A DNA stretch of 64,000 bases, taken from positions 1-64,000 of the forward strand of contig JADGRO010000035.1 of the NCBI GenBank assembly GCA_017880905.1, written 5' to 3'. The position numbers and the translations under genes were made by a program. Source of the DNA: Methylotenera sp. (GTDB lineage: Bacteria; Pseudomonadota; Gammaproteobacteria; Burkholderiales; Methylophilaceae). Positions 37,030 through 45,971 of the stretch are shown here, piece after piece (position 1 is the stretch's first letter; every line of letters starts with the position of its first letter). Under the pieces are notes generated by a model. It saw only the letters and a list, made by a program, of their open reading frames with translations. It had not been told where the DNA came from and ran no database searches.

Positions 37030-37938
37030 TTAGAGTTTAAATAGCCAGTAGTGATCTACCAACAATGCAGCAAAAAGTAGCGTTAGATATAAAATGGAGA
37101 ATTTGAACATGCTACGTGCAAGTGCGTCGGAATACTTGCGATATAAGCCGATTGCGTAAGCCATAAAAACGCCATCCAATAGCAGTACAGAACCTAGATA
37201 GATAAATCCGCTCATGCGCAATGCGAAGGGCATTAAAGTGACCGCTGCCAGAATAATGGTGTAGAGCAGAATCTGCAAGCGCGTGTACTCCTCACCATGC
37301 GTAACTGGCAACATGGGCAAACCAGATTTAGCGTATTCTTCACGTCGATACAGCGCCAGCGCCCAAAAATGCGGCGGCGTCCATGCAAAAATAATTAATA
37401 CTAAAATCAAAGCTTGGGCAGAAACCTCACCTGTTACAGCAGCCCAACCGAGTGCGGGCGGCATTGCGCCAGATAGCCCGCCAATCACAATATTAAGCGG
37501 TGTTGCAGGCTTTAGAAAGACTGTATAAATAACTGCATAACCTACAAAAGTAGCGAGTGTAAGCCACATGGTGAGCGGGTTCACATAAAAATACAAAATG
37601 GCCAAGCCAATGCTCGCCATAATCGTTGCAAATATAAAAGTTTGGCTTGAAGTGACTTGGCCTGTAGGCAATGGGCGACCGCGCGTGCGTGCCATTTTGG
37701 CGTCTATCTTTTGTTCTACCAAGCAGTTAAACGCCGCAGCAGCGCCCGACGCCATACCAATACCGATAATTGCGGCCAAAAGTATATTGAGCGGCACCAT
37801 GTTTGGCGTGGCAAGGAACATGCCTATCATCGCTGTAAACACAATTAAAGTGGTGACGCGCGGCTTGCACAAGGCTAGGAAGCTTTTAAAACTTGATCTA
37901 GCGTTTGGTAAATTGATTTCAGTAACAGCACTCATCAT
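37030..37938 (-). CDS. ctaB: heme O synthase (protoheme IX farnesyltransferase)
   Basis: 302 aa, about nine transmembrane helices. UbiA-family prenyltransferase motifs [21 protein letters not shown] (about 70) and the second loop [16 protein letters not shown]. It adds farnesyl to heme b for the aa3 oxidase. Last gene of the oxidase assembly run; two ATG codons lie at the start (37938 and 37935) and either could be used. Confidence 0.95.
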   Translation of the reverse strand: MMSAVTEINLPNARSSFKSFLALCKPRVTTLIVFTAMIGMFLATPNMVPLNILLAAIIGIGMASGAAAAFNCLVEQKIDAKMARTRGRPLPTGQVTSSQTFIFATIMASIGLAILYFYVNPLTMWLTLATFVGYAVIYTVFLKPATPLNIVIGGLSGAMPPALGWAAVTGEVSAQALILVLIIFAWTPPHFWALALYRREEYAKSGLPMLPVTHGEEYTRLQILLYTIILAAVTLMPFALRMSGFIYLGSVLLLDGVFMAYAIGLYRKYSDALARSMFKFSILYLTLLFAALLVDHYWLFKL

Positions 37939-37962
37939 TATCTTTCTAATTTTTCAACTCAG

Positions 37963-38946
37963 TTAGCTTTGATTTGTTATCTTCGAGTTGAGCACAACCA
38001 CTGTAATTAAAAGCAAAGCTGCCCCCATATTATGCCCTACTGCCAGTACAAGTGGAAGATGTAACAGCAAATTTGCAATACCTAAGCCAATTTGTACGAC
38101 TAGCAAGCCAAGTAAAATGTGTGCCAACCTCTTCAATTGCGGCTGCTTTATTAGGCGCAAGCCAAGTAAACCCAAGTAAATAAATGTGACTAGCGCACCT
38201 ACGCGATGCGTCCATTGTATTGCGGTATATGCAGATAACGGCAAAGCCTTGCCAGACGCATCTTGACCCAATTCGCGCATCCAGTGAAAAGCATTGGTAA
38301 AATCCATGTCCGGAAACAATGCCCCATGGCAGGTGGGGAAATCCGTGCAGGCAAGCGCCGCATAGTTAGTACTAGTCCAACCGCCAAGAAAAATCTGCAC
38401 AAATAAAACTACTAGCGCGCCACGCATCCAAAAGCGTAAGTTTTCGGATTGCACATACCTTGCCGATGAAACGCCCCAATGGTGGTGCGCGATCCAAACC
38501 AATATTGCCAGAGTGCCCATACCACCCAGCAGATGTGCAGTGACTACCGCTGGCTTTAGCAATAGCGTGACTGTCCACATGCCTAGCGCTGCCTGAAATG
38601 CGACCAAAATCAACAATAGCGTGGGCAGCCATGGTGAAACTTTAATCTCTTTGCGCGCACGCCAGCCTAAAACAAAAATCGCCAAAATCAACAAGCCTAG
38701 TGTGCCTGCAAAATAACGGTGAATCATTTCTTTCCAGGCTTTGTGCGCTTCTATTGGTTTGTCTGGGTAAGCAGTATGCGCATGTTGTATGGCTGATTCA
38801 CTTTGCGGAACGCTAAGGCTGCCATAGCAACCCGGCCAATCTGGACAACCCAAACCTGCATCAGATAAGCGCACAAAAGCGCCCAACACCACCACACAAA
38901 GCGCCAGTATCGTAGTAGCCAATACCAATTTATCAAATAATCGCAT
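37963..38946 (-). CDS. ctaA: heme A synthase (COX15-type)
   Basis: 327 aa, eight transmembrane helices in two four-helix halves. First-half GAFVRLSDAGLGCPDWPGCYG has the conserved Cys pair; second half has FLGGWTSTNYAALACTDFPTCHG. Heme-ligating His residues lie in HRYFAGTLGL and WTHRVGALVTF. It oxidises heme O to heme A. Followed by ctaB after 24 bp. Confidence 0.95.
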   Translation of the reverse strand: MRLFDKLVLATTILALCVVVLGAFVRLSDAGLGCPDWPGCYGSLSVPQSESAIQHAHTAYPDKPIEAHKAWKEMIHRYFAGTLGLLILAIFVLGWRARKEIKVSPWLPTLLLILVAFQAALGMWTVTLLLKPAVVTAHLLGGMGTLAILVWIAHHHWGVSSARYVQSENLRFWMRGALVVLFVQIFLGGWTSTNYAALACTDFPTCHGALFPDMDFTNAFHWMRELGQDASGKALPLSAYTAIQWTHRVGALVTFIYLGLLGLRLIKQPQLKRLAHILLGLLVVQIGLGIANLLLHLPLVLAVGHNMGAALLLITVVVLNSKITNQS

Positions 38947-38959
38947 TACTTATTTTATC

Positions 38960-39580
38960 CTACCCTGCCCACGAGTTCTTAAGTAGGCGTGTTAAATCGC
39001 TACGTAGTCCCTTTGGATCCAAATTTTCTGAGTAGCTCATCATCAAATTACCCAACGGATCGACCAAATAAACACTCCCTCTGGTTATATTAAATTCGGC
39101 TGAAAAATTAACAGTTTCAGCGTCAGTACCACTAAGTATTATCAAATCTGGATACTGCTTTTGTATCGCATTAAAAGTTTCGCCTTTTAGCTCGGATGGC
39201 ATCAATAACACGCGCTGCACACGCTGCATATCTTTATACAGCGAAGTATGCACCTGCTTGAGCAAATGCAGTTGGGCTTGGCACGGCTTAGCACACCCTG
39301 TGGAATCAACCATGACGATGCTCCATTTTTTAAGCCACTGTTGTGCTATAAACTCTTTGCCTTGCACATCATGCAAGATGGGAAACTTCAAGGCACGCGG
39401 CGGTTTAACCAGGTTACCGTAACTATGCCCGCTGGGCTGTATGTTTAGTAAATGCAAAGTGGCTGCTAGTGTAAATGGCAGCACAAAAATCACAGCGAGT
39501 AGTAGAAGTATTTTTCTACCGCTACCTTTATTTTGTGGCATCCCTGTATTATTTGATTCAGCGCCGCTTGATTCTGTCAT
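38960..39580 (-). CDS. SCO1/SenC-like oxidase assembly protein
   Basis: 206 aa. One N-terminal membrane helix (about 24-42), then a thioredoxin-like domain with a Cys pair in DSTGCAKPCQAQL, spaced CxxxC as in SCO copper chaperones, and a late VYLVDPLGNLMMSYSENLDP strand. The conserved SCO His cannot be placed with certainty, so copper binding is probable but not proven. Between surf1 and ctaA, which supports a role in the CuA centre. Confidence 0.72.
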   Translation of the reverse strand: MTESSGAESNNTGMPQNKGSGRKILLLLAVIFVLPFTLAATLHLLNIQPSGHSYGNLVKPPRALKFPILHDVQGKEFIAQQWLKKWSIVMVDSTGCAKPCQAQLHLLKQVHTSLYKDMQRVQRVLLMPSELKGETFNAIQKQYPDLIILSGTDAETVNFSAEFNITRGSVYLVDPLGNLMMSYSENLDPKGLRSDLTRLLKNSWAG

Positions 39581-39585
39581 TACTT

Positions 39586-40317
39586 CTAACGCTCCACTTT
39601 CTTAACATTCAACGCAATAAATATCACCAACAAGGTCAGTGCAAAGCCAAACCACTGGTAGGCGTAACCCAAATGCATAGACACGCGTTCTCCCGGCGGC
39701 GGCCAGTTTCTAACAAAACCACCAGCTTCGCTTTTCGGATCAAGGTGAACTACAAATGACTGCACAGCAAACGGCACAGACTTAGCATAGCGCTGCATGT
39801 CCAAGTTCTGCCAAACATGATCCTGCCAAACTTGTTGCCATTTCCCATCCTTAGGCGAGGGCTCTTCTAAAGTAAAAAATTTTGCCGCGGGCACGCTAAT
39901 ATCACCTTCGATTTCTTGCCTGCCCTGCGGGGTGATAGCCACGGGCACTTTACGGTCTGCCGAGCCTGCAATCCAGCCTCTATTCACCAGCACATAAAAC
40001 TTACTGCCTTCCACCTGCATTGGCGTTAATACGTGATAGCCAGCAACAGTATTTTCCACCTGATTATCCAGCAGCACCTGATAGCGCGTGTCGTATGTTC
40101 CAGCGAACTTAACGCGCTTATAACGCCACGCTTCTATGTCTGATATTTTATCAGGAAGCGCAACTGCCGGCTCGCCAAGGCGCGCATTCAGTTGTGTTTG
40201 CAACGCTTGTTTTAACTCAGCTTTGTTGTATTGCCATAATCCCAATTTAATACAAAGCACCATCACAACCAAAGTTGCCAGCGTCATGAATAAATTTGGG
40301 CGAAACGTGTATTTCAC
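39586..40317 (-). CDS. SURF1 family oxidase assembly protein
   Basis: 243 aa. Two transmembrane helices at the ends (about 9-27 and 219-237) enclose a periplasmic domain with GTYDTRYQVLLDNQ, PMQVEGSKFYVLVNRGWI and the C-terminal HLGYAYQWFGFALTLL. SURF1 proteins aid heme A insertion into subunit I. Five bp before the SCO-like gene. Confidence 0.92.
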   Translation of the reverse strand: MKYTFRPNLFMTLATLVVMVLCIKLGLWQYNKAELKQALQTQLNARLGEPAVALPDKISDIEAWRYKRVKFAGTYDTRYQVLLDNQVENTVAGYHVLTPMQVEGSKFYVLVNRGWIAGSADRKVPVAITPQGRQEIEGDISVPAAKFFTLEEPSPKDGKWQQVWQDHVWQNLDMQRYAKSVPFAVQSFVVHLDPKSEAGGFVRNWPPPGERVSMHLGYAYQWFGFALTLLVIFIALNVKKVER

Positions 40318-40346
40318 TAGTAACTCCCGTGTGCAATCTAGCTCAA

Positions 40347-40375
40347 TTGCAATATGCTCAATTAAACTGCATAAT
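40347..40375 (+). promoter_or_regulatory. promoter of the DUF2909 gene
   Basis: TTGCAA (40347-40352), 17 nt, CATAAT (40370-40375), 29 bp before the ATG. The two copies of GCTCAATT here overlap the -35. Confidence 0.5.
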
Positions 40376-40404
40376 TGACCGAATTAGGTTATGCAGGGTA
40401 CATT

Positions 40405-40611
40405 ATGCTAAAAATTCTCATCATTATCATGCTACTGCTTATTGCAGGTAGCCTGTTTTCTGCTTTGTACTATCTGATGAAAGGCGATACCAGCGAACGT
40501 ACAGTTAAAGCACTCACTTGGCGTATTTCCTTGTCTTTGGCGCTATTCTTGTTGTTAATGCTGGGGTTTTACACTGGCATTATTGGCCATCCAAACCCAA
40601 CGCCAATATAG
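40405..40611 (+). CDS. twin transmembrane protein (DUF2909)
   Basis: Start set at ATG 40405 (AGGG at 7 nt); the track start adds ten residues. 68 aa, two helices (MLKILIIIMLLLIAGSLFSALYYL and the ISLSLALFLLLMLGFY segment) separated by MKGDTSERTVKALTWR, the DUF2909 pattern. Encoded on the opposite strand inside the oxidase assembly cluster between surf1 and ctaG, a location I recall from other betaproteobacteria. A link to oxidase assembly is suspected from context only. Confidence 0.8.
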   Translation: MLKILIIIMLLLIAGSLFSALYYLMKGDTSERTVKALTWRISLSLALFLLLMLGFYTGIIGHPNPTPI

Positions 40612-40616
40612 CCATG

Positions 40617-41210
40617 CTAGTTTAGTTTGGTTGCGTTATCCCCTTGTTGATACAACGCAGCTTTATCTGCGCTTGGTAAGCCGTTATAAAATGCATACGA
40701 TAAAGTCACCGTATGCACATTACTGGGTAGATCTGGTTTTACATAAAACATCACTGGCATTTTTCTATTTTCGCCAGGTTTCAAAGTTTGCTGCTTGAAA
40801 CAAAAACATTCAATTTTTTTGAAGTATAATGCGGCCAGTTCTGGTGTAACACTTGGTACCGCTACGCCAAGCTCACTCTCCAACGCATTATTTTTTGCCT
40901 CATAGCTGGTTAAGGTAATTTCACCTGGGTGCACGCGCAGGCTGGTTTGCGATGGATGAAAACTCCAGCCCAAGCCTGGCATGGTATTTCCAGTAAAAAT
41001 AACCGTTACCCAACGTGATTTATCGATTTTTAGTGTCTTATCAAATGCAGTTGCACTGCTATCCGCCCGGCCATTTAAGGCAAATTTTTTGCACATCACA
41101 TCGTAAATAGGCGAGATAGCAAAGCCAAACAACAAACCAGCAAACGCTATTAAGCTTAATCTCCAAGCTAAGCGCTTATTTAAGGCAGCAATTTCTAAAA
41201 TAGGCTTCAC
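40617..41210 (-). CDS. ctaG: cytochrome c oxidase assembly protein CtaG (Cox11)
   Basis: 197 aa. N-terminal transmembrane helix and a periplasmic immunoglobulin-like domain with the copper site CFCF (IECFCFKQQTLKPGE) near residue 132. It delivers copper to the CuB centre of subunit I. Immediately after the 38-aa assembly peptide. Confidence 0.95.
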   Translation of the reverse strand: MKPILEIAALNKRLAWRLSLIAFAGLLFGFAISPIYDVMCKKFALNGRADSSATAFDKTLKIDKSRWVTVIFTGNTMPGLGWSFHPSQTSLRVHPGEITLTSYEAKNNALESELGVAVPSVTPELAALYFKKIECFCFKQQTLKPGENRKMPVMFYVKPDLPSNVHTVTLSYAFYNGLPSADKAALYQQGDNATKLN

Positions 41211-41222
41211 TTGCTATAGGCC

Positions 41223-41339
41223 TTACTTACCACCTGAGCCGTAGAATATCGAAACGACATACAAAATCACTGCTAGTATGCCTATAGTCCAGCCTACCAG
41301 TAGGTTTTTACGACGTTGTTTTTGTTTATCCTGTTCCAT
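41223..41339 (-). CDS. 38-aa cytochrome oxidase small assembly protein
   Basis: Seen: ATG at 41339, 38 codons, TAA at 41225-41223; not in the ORF track because of length. Sequence starts MEQDKQKQRRKN, then one transmembrane helix (LLVGWTIGILAVILYVVSIF) and a short GSGGK tail. The same size and layout is found for the small oxidase assembly peptides that precede ctaG in other betaproteobacteria. It lies 12 bp before ctaG and 6 bp after the DUF2244 stop. Confidence 0.8.
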   Translation of the reverse strand: MEQDKQKQRRKNLLVGWTIGILAVILYVVSIFYGSGGK

Positions 41340-41345
41340 TTTTTC

Positions 41346-41846
41346 TCATTTCAATGTTTTAAAGAACGTGCCCGTTCTCTTTTGTAGCTGCTCAGCGAGC
41401 GATTCGCGCTGCTTTCTGGTCAGGTAACGTCCCACCTCGATTTCCTTGCCGTGTGAGAGCAAACTCAAGCATAATTCCCCATTCGACAACTCGCGACGCA
41501 CTACCTTTGCCCAATATGGATTTAGTAGGTGTTGACTAACATGCTGTCCGTTGCAACGCTCTACAACAAGACTATCACCGTCTATGCTAATGCTTTCATA
41601 ATCGCTTGCATGGCTGTTGACGTGGTAAAAAGCATAGCCAAGTGCAAAAATCTCTATGCCCACAAACGGCAACACCAACCAAGCCCCCAGTAAACTAAAA
41701 CCAACACCAATACTACAGGGAATCACCGTTAATAACAAAACTACCTTGACCTTGCCGCTGGTGCTTAAGGAGCAATTGGGTTTAAACGTCACTCTGTAGC
41801 TGTTGTACGAGTCTACATCCGACGATGTCATATCTGATAGTATCAT
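41346..41846 (-). CDS. DUF2244 membrane protein
   Basis: Start set at ATG 41846, which has GGAGG at 4 nt; the track start at 41849 is a GTG within the same site. 166 aa: two transmembrane helices at about 33-75 (VVLLLTVIPCSIGVGFSLLG and the next) and a C-terminal beta domain with WAKVVRRELSNGELCLSL and VGRYLTRKQRESLAEQL, the DUF2244 pattern. Function unknown; found with oxidase genes in proteobacteria. It opens the assembly operon after the coxC terminator. Confidence 0.8.
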   Translation of the reverse strand: MILSDMTSSDVDSYNSYRVTFKPNCSLSTSGKVKVVLLLTVIPCSIGVGFSLLGAWLVLPFVGIEIFALGYAFYHVNSHASDYESISIDGDSLVVERCNGQHVSQHLLNPYWAKVVRRELSNGELCLSLLSHGKEIEVGRYLTRKQRESLAEQLQKRTGTFFKTLK

Positions 41847-41911
41847 CACGCCTCCGTATGGGATTTATGATTGTTTTAGCGCTAAATAATTCGCAGATTT
41901 AGGTATATTAC

Positions 41912-41951
41912 ACAAAAACAAACGCCGCAAGGCAAGACCTTGTGGCGTTTG
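41912..41951 (-). terminator. intrinsic terminator after coxC
   Basis: CAAACGCCACAAGG pairs with CCTTGCGGCGTTTG on the minus strand (14 bp, one wobble, 5-nt loop) followed by T5. It separates the structural genes coxBAC from the assembly genes DUF2244 onward. Confidence 0.8.
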
Positions 41952-41978
41952 ACAATTCTAATTAAATAATCTTAAAAC

Positions 41979-42809
41979 TTATAGCCAATACACAAATATG
42001 AACAAGAACAACCAAACCACGTCCACAAAGTGCCAGTACCAAGCTACTGCTTCAAAACCAAAGTGGTTATGAGAATCAAAATGTCCTTTTAACACGCGGA
42101 TCAAAATGACAGTCAACATAATTGCCCCCAAGGTTACATGCAAGCCGTGGAAGCCGGTCAGCATATAGAAGGTAGCGCCATAGATTCCAGTTTTAATGGT
42201 GAAACCGGCTTCAGCATATTCATGCGCTTGTAGAAACAGAAAGGTTGCTCCTAATGCGATAGTTAAAATCAGACCCATAGCGAGCTGCTTGCGGTTGTTC
42301 TTCATCAAGCCCCAGTGAGCCCACGTCAAGGTTGCGCCTGAACTCAGCAAGATTAAGGTATTGATGGCGGGAATACCCCAAGCCGCCATAGGAGTAAACG
42401 CCTCTTTAGCAGCTGGGCCAGCAGAAGGCCAAGAAGCTACAAAACCCGGCCATAGCAGCTGGGCATCAGCTAACCAATGCAATGAAACATTACGAGCATA
42501 AAACAGAGCGCCAAAAAAACCAAAGAAGAACATGACTTCTGAGAAAATGAACCAGCCCATGCCCCAGCGAAAGGATTTATCAACCTGCTTGTTATAAACT
42601 TTACTAATGCTTTCCCCAATCACTTCACTAAACCAACCAAACAACAGGTAGGCAAAAATCACCCCACCAGCCACCATTAGAAGCTTGCCTGGCGCAATAT
42701 TGTTTAAGGCCATAGCGAAGCCACCAGCTAATAAAAATAATGCCGTTGCTGCAATAGCTGGCCAGAAAGAAGGACCTGGCAGGTAATAATTTTTTGTATT
42801 CTGACTCAT
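41979..42809 (-). CDS. coxC: cytochrome c oxidase subunit III
   Basis: 276 aa, seven transmembrane helices. Typical pieces are RWGMGWFIFSEVMFFFGFFGALFYAR, GFHGLHVTLGAIML and the C-terminal AVAWYWHFVDVVWLFLFIFVYWL. Structural subunit of the aa3 oxidase. Follows coxA by 31 bp and ends at an intrinsic terminator. Confidence 0.96.
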   Translation of the reverse strand: MSQNTKNYYLPGPSFWPAIAATALFLLAGGFAMALNNIAPGKLLMVAGGVIFAYLLFGWFSEVIGESISKVYNKQVDKSFRWGMGWFIFSEVMFFFGFFGALFYARNVSLHWLADAQLLWPGFVASWPSAGPAAKEAFTPMAAWGIPAINTLILLSSGATLTWAHWGLMKNNRKQLAMGLILTIALGATFLFLQAHEYAEAGFTIKTGIYGATFYMLTGFHGLHVTLGAIMLTVILIRVLKGHFDSHNHFGFEAVAWYWHFVDVVWLFLFIFVYWL

Positions 42810-42840
42810 GTTTGCTCCTAATTAAATTTCTTTGTCTAGG

Positions 42841-44430
42841 TTACTTTAGAACTGGTGGCGTTTCAAAGGTGTGGAAAGGTGCAGGTGACGGCACAGTCCA
42901 CTCTAAACCGTGTGCGCCTTCCCATACCTGATTAGTTGCTTTAGCTCCGCCGCGAATACATTTGATTACCACATACAAGAACAACAATTGACTCAAGCCA
43001 AGAGCGAATGCGCCAAGTGAAGAAATCATATTGAACTCGGCAAATTGTTGTGCGTAATCCGGAATGCGGCGTGGCATGCCTGCTAAACCCGTAAAGTGCA
43101 TTGGGAAGAAGGTAACGTTAAAAGCTATGGTTGTCAGCCAGAAATGCACCTTACCCAGTTTTTCGTCGTACATGTGGCCTGTCCATTTGGGAATCCAGTA
43201 GTAAATACCGCCCATAATCGCCATAGCCGCGCCTGAAAACAGTACATAATGGAAGTGTGCAACAACGTAATAGGTATCTTGCAGTTGAATGTCTACTGGC
43301 AGAATCGAACATACCAAGCCGCTAAAGCCGCCAATAGTGAACAAGAACACCACCGCCACCGCAAATAACATCGGCGTTTCAAAGGTCATCGAGCCCTTCC
43401 ACATAGTGGCTAACCAGTTAAACACTTTTACGCCCGTAGGTATCGAAATCAACATCGTGCTGTACATAAAGAACAGTTGTCCCGCTACCGGCATACCCGT
43501 AGTAAACATATGGTGCGCCCACACAACAAAGGACAACACTGCAATCGCGGTAGTCGCGTACACCATTGAGGCATAACCAAACAGCGGTTTACGTGCGAAG
43601 GTAGGAATAATGGTAGAAAGAATGCCAAAGGCTGGCAAAATCATAATGTAAACTTCTGGATGCCCAAAGAACCAGAATACGTGTTGGAACAGCACAGGAT
43701 CCCCACCGCCAGCCGCATTGAAGAAGTGTGTGCCAAAGTGACGATCGGTAAGCAGCATGGTCACAGCGCCTGCCAATACTGGCATCGCTGCAATCAGCAA
43801 ATATGCCGTGATTAACCATGTCCAAACGAACATCGGCATTTTCATTAAGGTCATGCCTGGCGCGCGCATATTGAAAATAGTCGTGATAATGTTGATAGAA
43901 CCGACAATAGATGATATGCCCAGAATATGCACCGCGAAGATGGTCATATCCACCGACATACCACCTTGCACTGAAAGTGGTGGATACAACGTCCAACCAC
44001 CTGCGACCGCACCGCCAGGCACAAAAAACGAAGTCAGTAACAAGAAGGCTGCAGGAATCAATAACCAGAAACTCATGTTATTCAACCTTGGGAAGGCCAT
44101 ATCTGGCGCCCCTATCATCAGCGGCACTTGCCAGTTAGCAAGCCCCACAAAAGCCGGCATAATCGCGCCAAAAATCATAATTAAACCATGCAGCGTAGTG
44201 AGTTGATTAAAGAATTCCGGTTGAAAAAACTGTAACCCAGGTTGAAACAGTTCAGCACGAATCAACATCGCCAAACCGCCAGCGAACAAGAACATGGTGA
44301 AGCTGAACCAGAGGTACATGGTGCCAATATCTTTGTGGTTGGTAGATTTTACCCAACGCATAAGTCCAGTAGGATGGCCATGACTATCGTGCGCATGGTC
44401 GTCGTGATGTGTTGCGGTTGTGGTACTCAT
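42841..44430 (-). CDS. coxA: cytochrome c oxidase subunit I
   Basis: Start set at ATG 44430, GGAGAA at 4 nt; the track start at 44433 is a TTG. 529 aa with twelve transmembrane helices. Heme a/a3 and CuB ligands are in place: HGLIMIFGAIMP (His of heme a), WFFGHPEVYIMILP with the His-Tyr pair, HHMFTTGM (CuB His pair) and HFHYVLFSGA. The N-terminus is His-rich. Catalytic subunit that reduces oxygen and pumps protons. Confidence 0.97.
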   Translation of the reverse strand: MSTTTATHHDDHAHDSHGHPTGLMRWVKSTNHKDIGTMYLWFSFTMFLFAGGLAMLIRAELFQPGLQFFQPEFFNQLTTLHGLIMIFGAIMPAFVGLANWQVPLMIGAPDMAFPRLNNMSFWLLIPAAFLLLTSFFVPGGAVAGGWTLYPPLSVQGGMSVDMTIFAVHILGISSIVGSINIITTIFNMRAPGMTLMKMPMFVWTWLITAYLLIAAMPVLAGAVTMLLTDRHFGTHFFNAAGGGDPVLFQHVFWFFGHPEVYIMILPAFGILSTIIPTFARKPLFGYASMVYATTAIAVLSFVVWAHHMFTTGMPVAGQLFFMYSTMLISIPTGVKVFNWLATMWKGSMTFETPMLFAVAVVFLFTIGGFSGLVCSILPVDIQLQDTYYVVAHFHYVLFSGAAMAIMGGIYYWIPKWTGHMYDEKLGKVHFWLTTIAFNVTFFPMHFTGLAGMPRRIPDYAQQFAEFNMISSLGAFALGLSQLLFLYVVIKCIRGGAKATNQVWEGAHGLEWTVPSPAPFHTFETPPVLK

Positions 44431-44482
44431 CAAATTCTCCTTAAAACTACAGCTAATTGTCTAATTTTCAAATCTTAAAGTA

Positions 44483-45616
44483 TTAACGTGCTGCCTTTAC
44501 CTGAGCTGGTTGCAATACATCGCCAACAGAGTTGCCAAGTGCATTTCGCTCGTAAGTAATTACAGAGGCAATTTCCACATCATTCAACAAGGCCTTCCAT
44601 GATGGCATCACTCGCACACCATTTAATACACGATCTAGATGACCATCTTTTAGGTATTTGCCATCAGCACCAAAAATTGGAGCATTGGCTATTTTACTGC
44701 CTGTCAACGCTGGGAATGCTGGCGGTAAACCAGCACCACTTGCCTGGTGGCAAACTGCACAGTTTTTCTCATAAACAGCTTTACCATTGGCAACCAAATC
44801 ATCTTTGGTCCACTCTTTATCTCCACTTGCTGCCGCAGCTGCAACAGCCGCTTTCTTGGAGTCTATCCACGCGTTATATTTATCTTCTGTCACTGCTTCT
44901 ATCACAATAGGCATAAACCCGTGGTTCTTACCGCACAACTCAGAACATTGCCCACGATAGGTACCTGGTTGATCCACTCTAAACCATGTTTCTTTAATAA
45001 AGCCTGGAATAGCATCTTGCTTAACGCCAAATGAAGGCACTGACCATGAGTGAATTACATCGTCAGCTGTTAACACCACTCTCACTTTTTTGCCGACTGG
45101 TACTACCATAGGGTTATCAACCTCCAACAGGTAATTCTCGCCTTTTTCTGCCTTATTGTTGATTTGATCTTGGGTAGTAGCTAGATTGCTGATGAAGCGC
45201 ACGTCCTTGCCTAAATATTCATACTCCCACTTCCACTGATGCCCGGTCACTTTCACTGTCATGTCAGCTTCTGTAGTGTCTTTCATGGCAAGGATAGTTT
45301 TAGTTGCTGGTATGGCCATAACAAGTAAAATCAGTGCTGGGATAATAGTCCAAACAATTTCAAGCGTGTGATGTTCATGGAACTGAGCTGCCTGATGGCC
45401 TACTGATTTACGGTGTTTGTAAAGGGAATAAAACATCACCCCGAACACCACCACAAAAATCGCCAAACATACGTACACAATCAGCATGTGCAGGTCGTAA
45501 ATTTGTCTAGCAATTTCGGTCACTGGTGCTCTTAAATTAAGCTGGTAAGCTGCTTGTGCCGTGCTAACAATTGATGACAAACCTGTACCGAGAAAGAAAA
45601 TAGCTTTCTTATTCAT
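44483..45616 (-). CDS. coxB: cytochrome c oxidase subunit II with fused cytochrome c
   Basis: Start set at ATG 45616 (MNKKAIFFLG); the track start is a TTG two codons earlier. 377 aa: signal peptide, two transmembrane helices (about 43-65 and 85-107), CuA domain with the binuclear site CSELCGKNHGFM (about 220), and a C-terminal class I cytochrome c with CAVCH (about 288). The fused cytochrome marks a caa3-like arrangement. First gene of coxB-coxA-coxC. Confidence 0.96.
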   Translation of the reverse strand: MNKKAIFFLGTGLSSIVSTAQAAYQLNLRAPVTEIARQIYDLHMLIVYVCLAIFVVVFGVMFYSLYKHRKSVGHQAAQFHEHHTLEIVWTIIPALILLVMAIPATKTILAMKDTTEADMTVKVTGHQWKWEYEYLGKDVRFISNLATTQDQINNKAEKGENYLLEVDNPMVVPVGKKVRVVLTADDVIHSWSVPSFGVKQDAIPGFIKETWFRVDQPGTYRGQCSELCGKNHGFMPIVIEAVTEDKYNAWIDSKKAAVAAAAASGDKEWTKDDLVANGKAVYEKNCAVCHQASGAGLPPAFPALTGSKIANAPIFGADGKYLKDGHLDRVLNGVRVMPSWKALLNDVEIASVITYERNALGNSVGDVLQPAQVKAAR

Positions 45617-45839
45617 AACCAAATCTACCTTAAAATATGAGTAATTTAATAATTAGATAGCAATTAGTGCTTAAAATAAATCTTGTCACGCACTTTATTA
45701 TAGCCACTCTTTTATAACATGCACTTTTTTAATGCAATTCAAAAACAATGAGAAAGTAGCACAAAAAATAATTTGCCTCAAGCAAAAAGTTACATATTTG
45801 TAACAATTTTTTTAAACTTCTGCTACATACACTTTGGCA

Positions 45840-45926
45840 TGGTGCCGGGAGGGGGAATCGAACCCCCACGTTGTCGCCAACGCGGGATTTTGAGTCCCGT
45901 GCGTCTACCAATTCCGCCATCCCGGC
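45840..45926 (-). tRNA. tRNA-Leu(CAA)
   Basis: 87 nt with encoded CCA and the long variable arm of a class II tRNA (CGTTGGCGACAACG). Acceptor GCCGGGA/TCCCGGC, anticodon loop CTCAAAA giving CAA (codon TTG), T-arm GTTCGATTC. Divergent from queA. Confidence 0.96.
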
Positions 45927-45932
45927 TTGAGG

Positions 45933-45956
45933 TATAATTACAACCCCGCCATTATA
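45933..45956. promoter_or_regulatory. overlapping divergent promoters, queA and tRNA-Leu
   Basis: Plus strand: TATAAT at 45933-45938, suited to queA. Minus strand: TTGCTATAAT with TATAAT at 45956-45951 (extended -10), about 25 nt before the tRNA. No strong -35 boxes. The two elements lie in a 45-bp gap. Confidence 0.5.
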
Positions 45957-45971
45957 GCAATGTTTTTCGCG

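Noticed and set aside
43757-44206. 149-aa plus-strand ORF in coxA
   Set aside because: Antisense of the conserved coxA reading frame.
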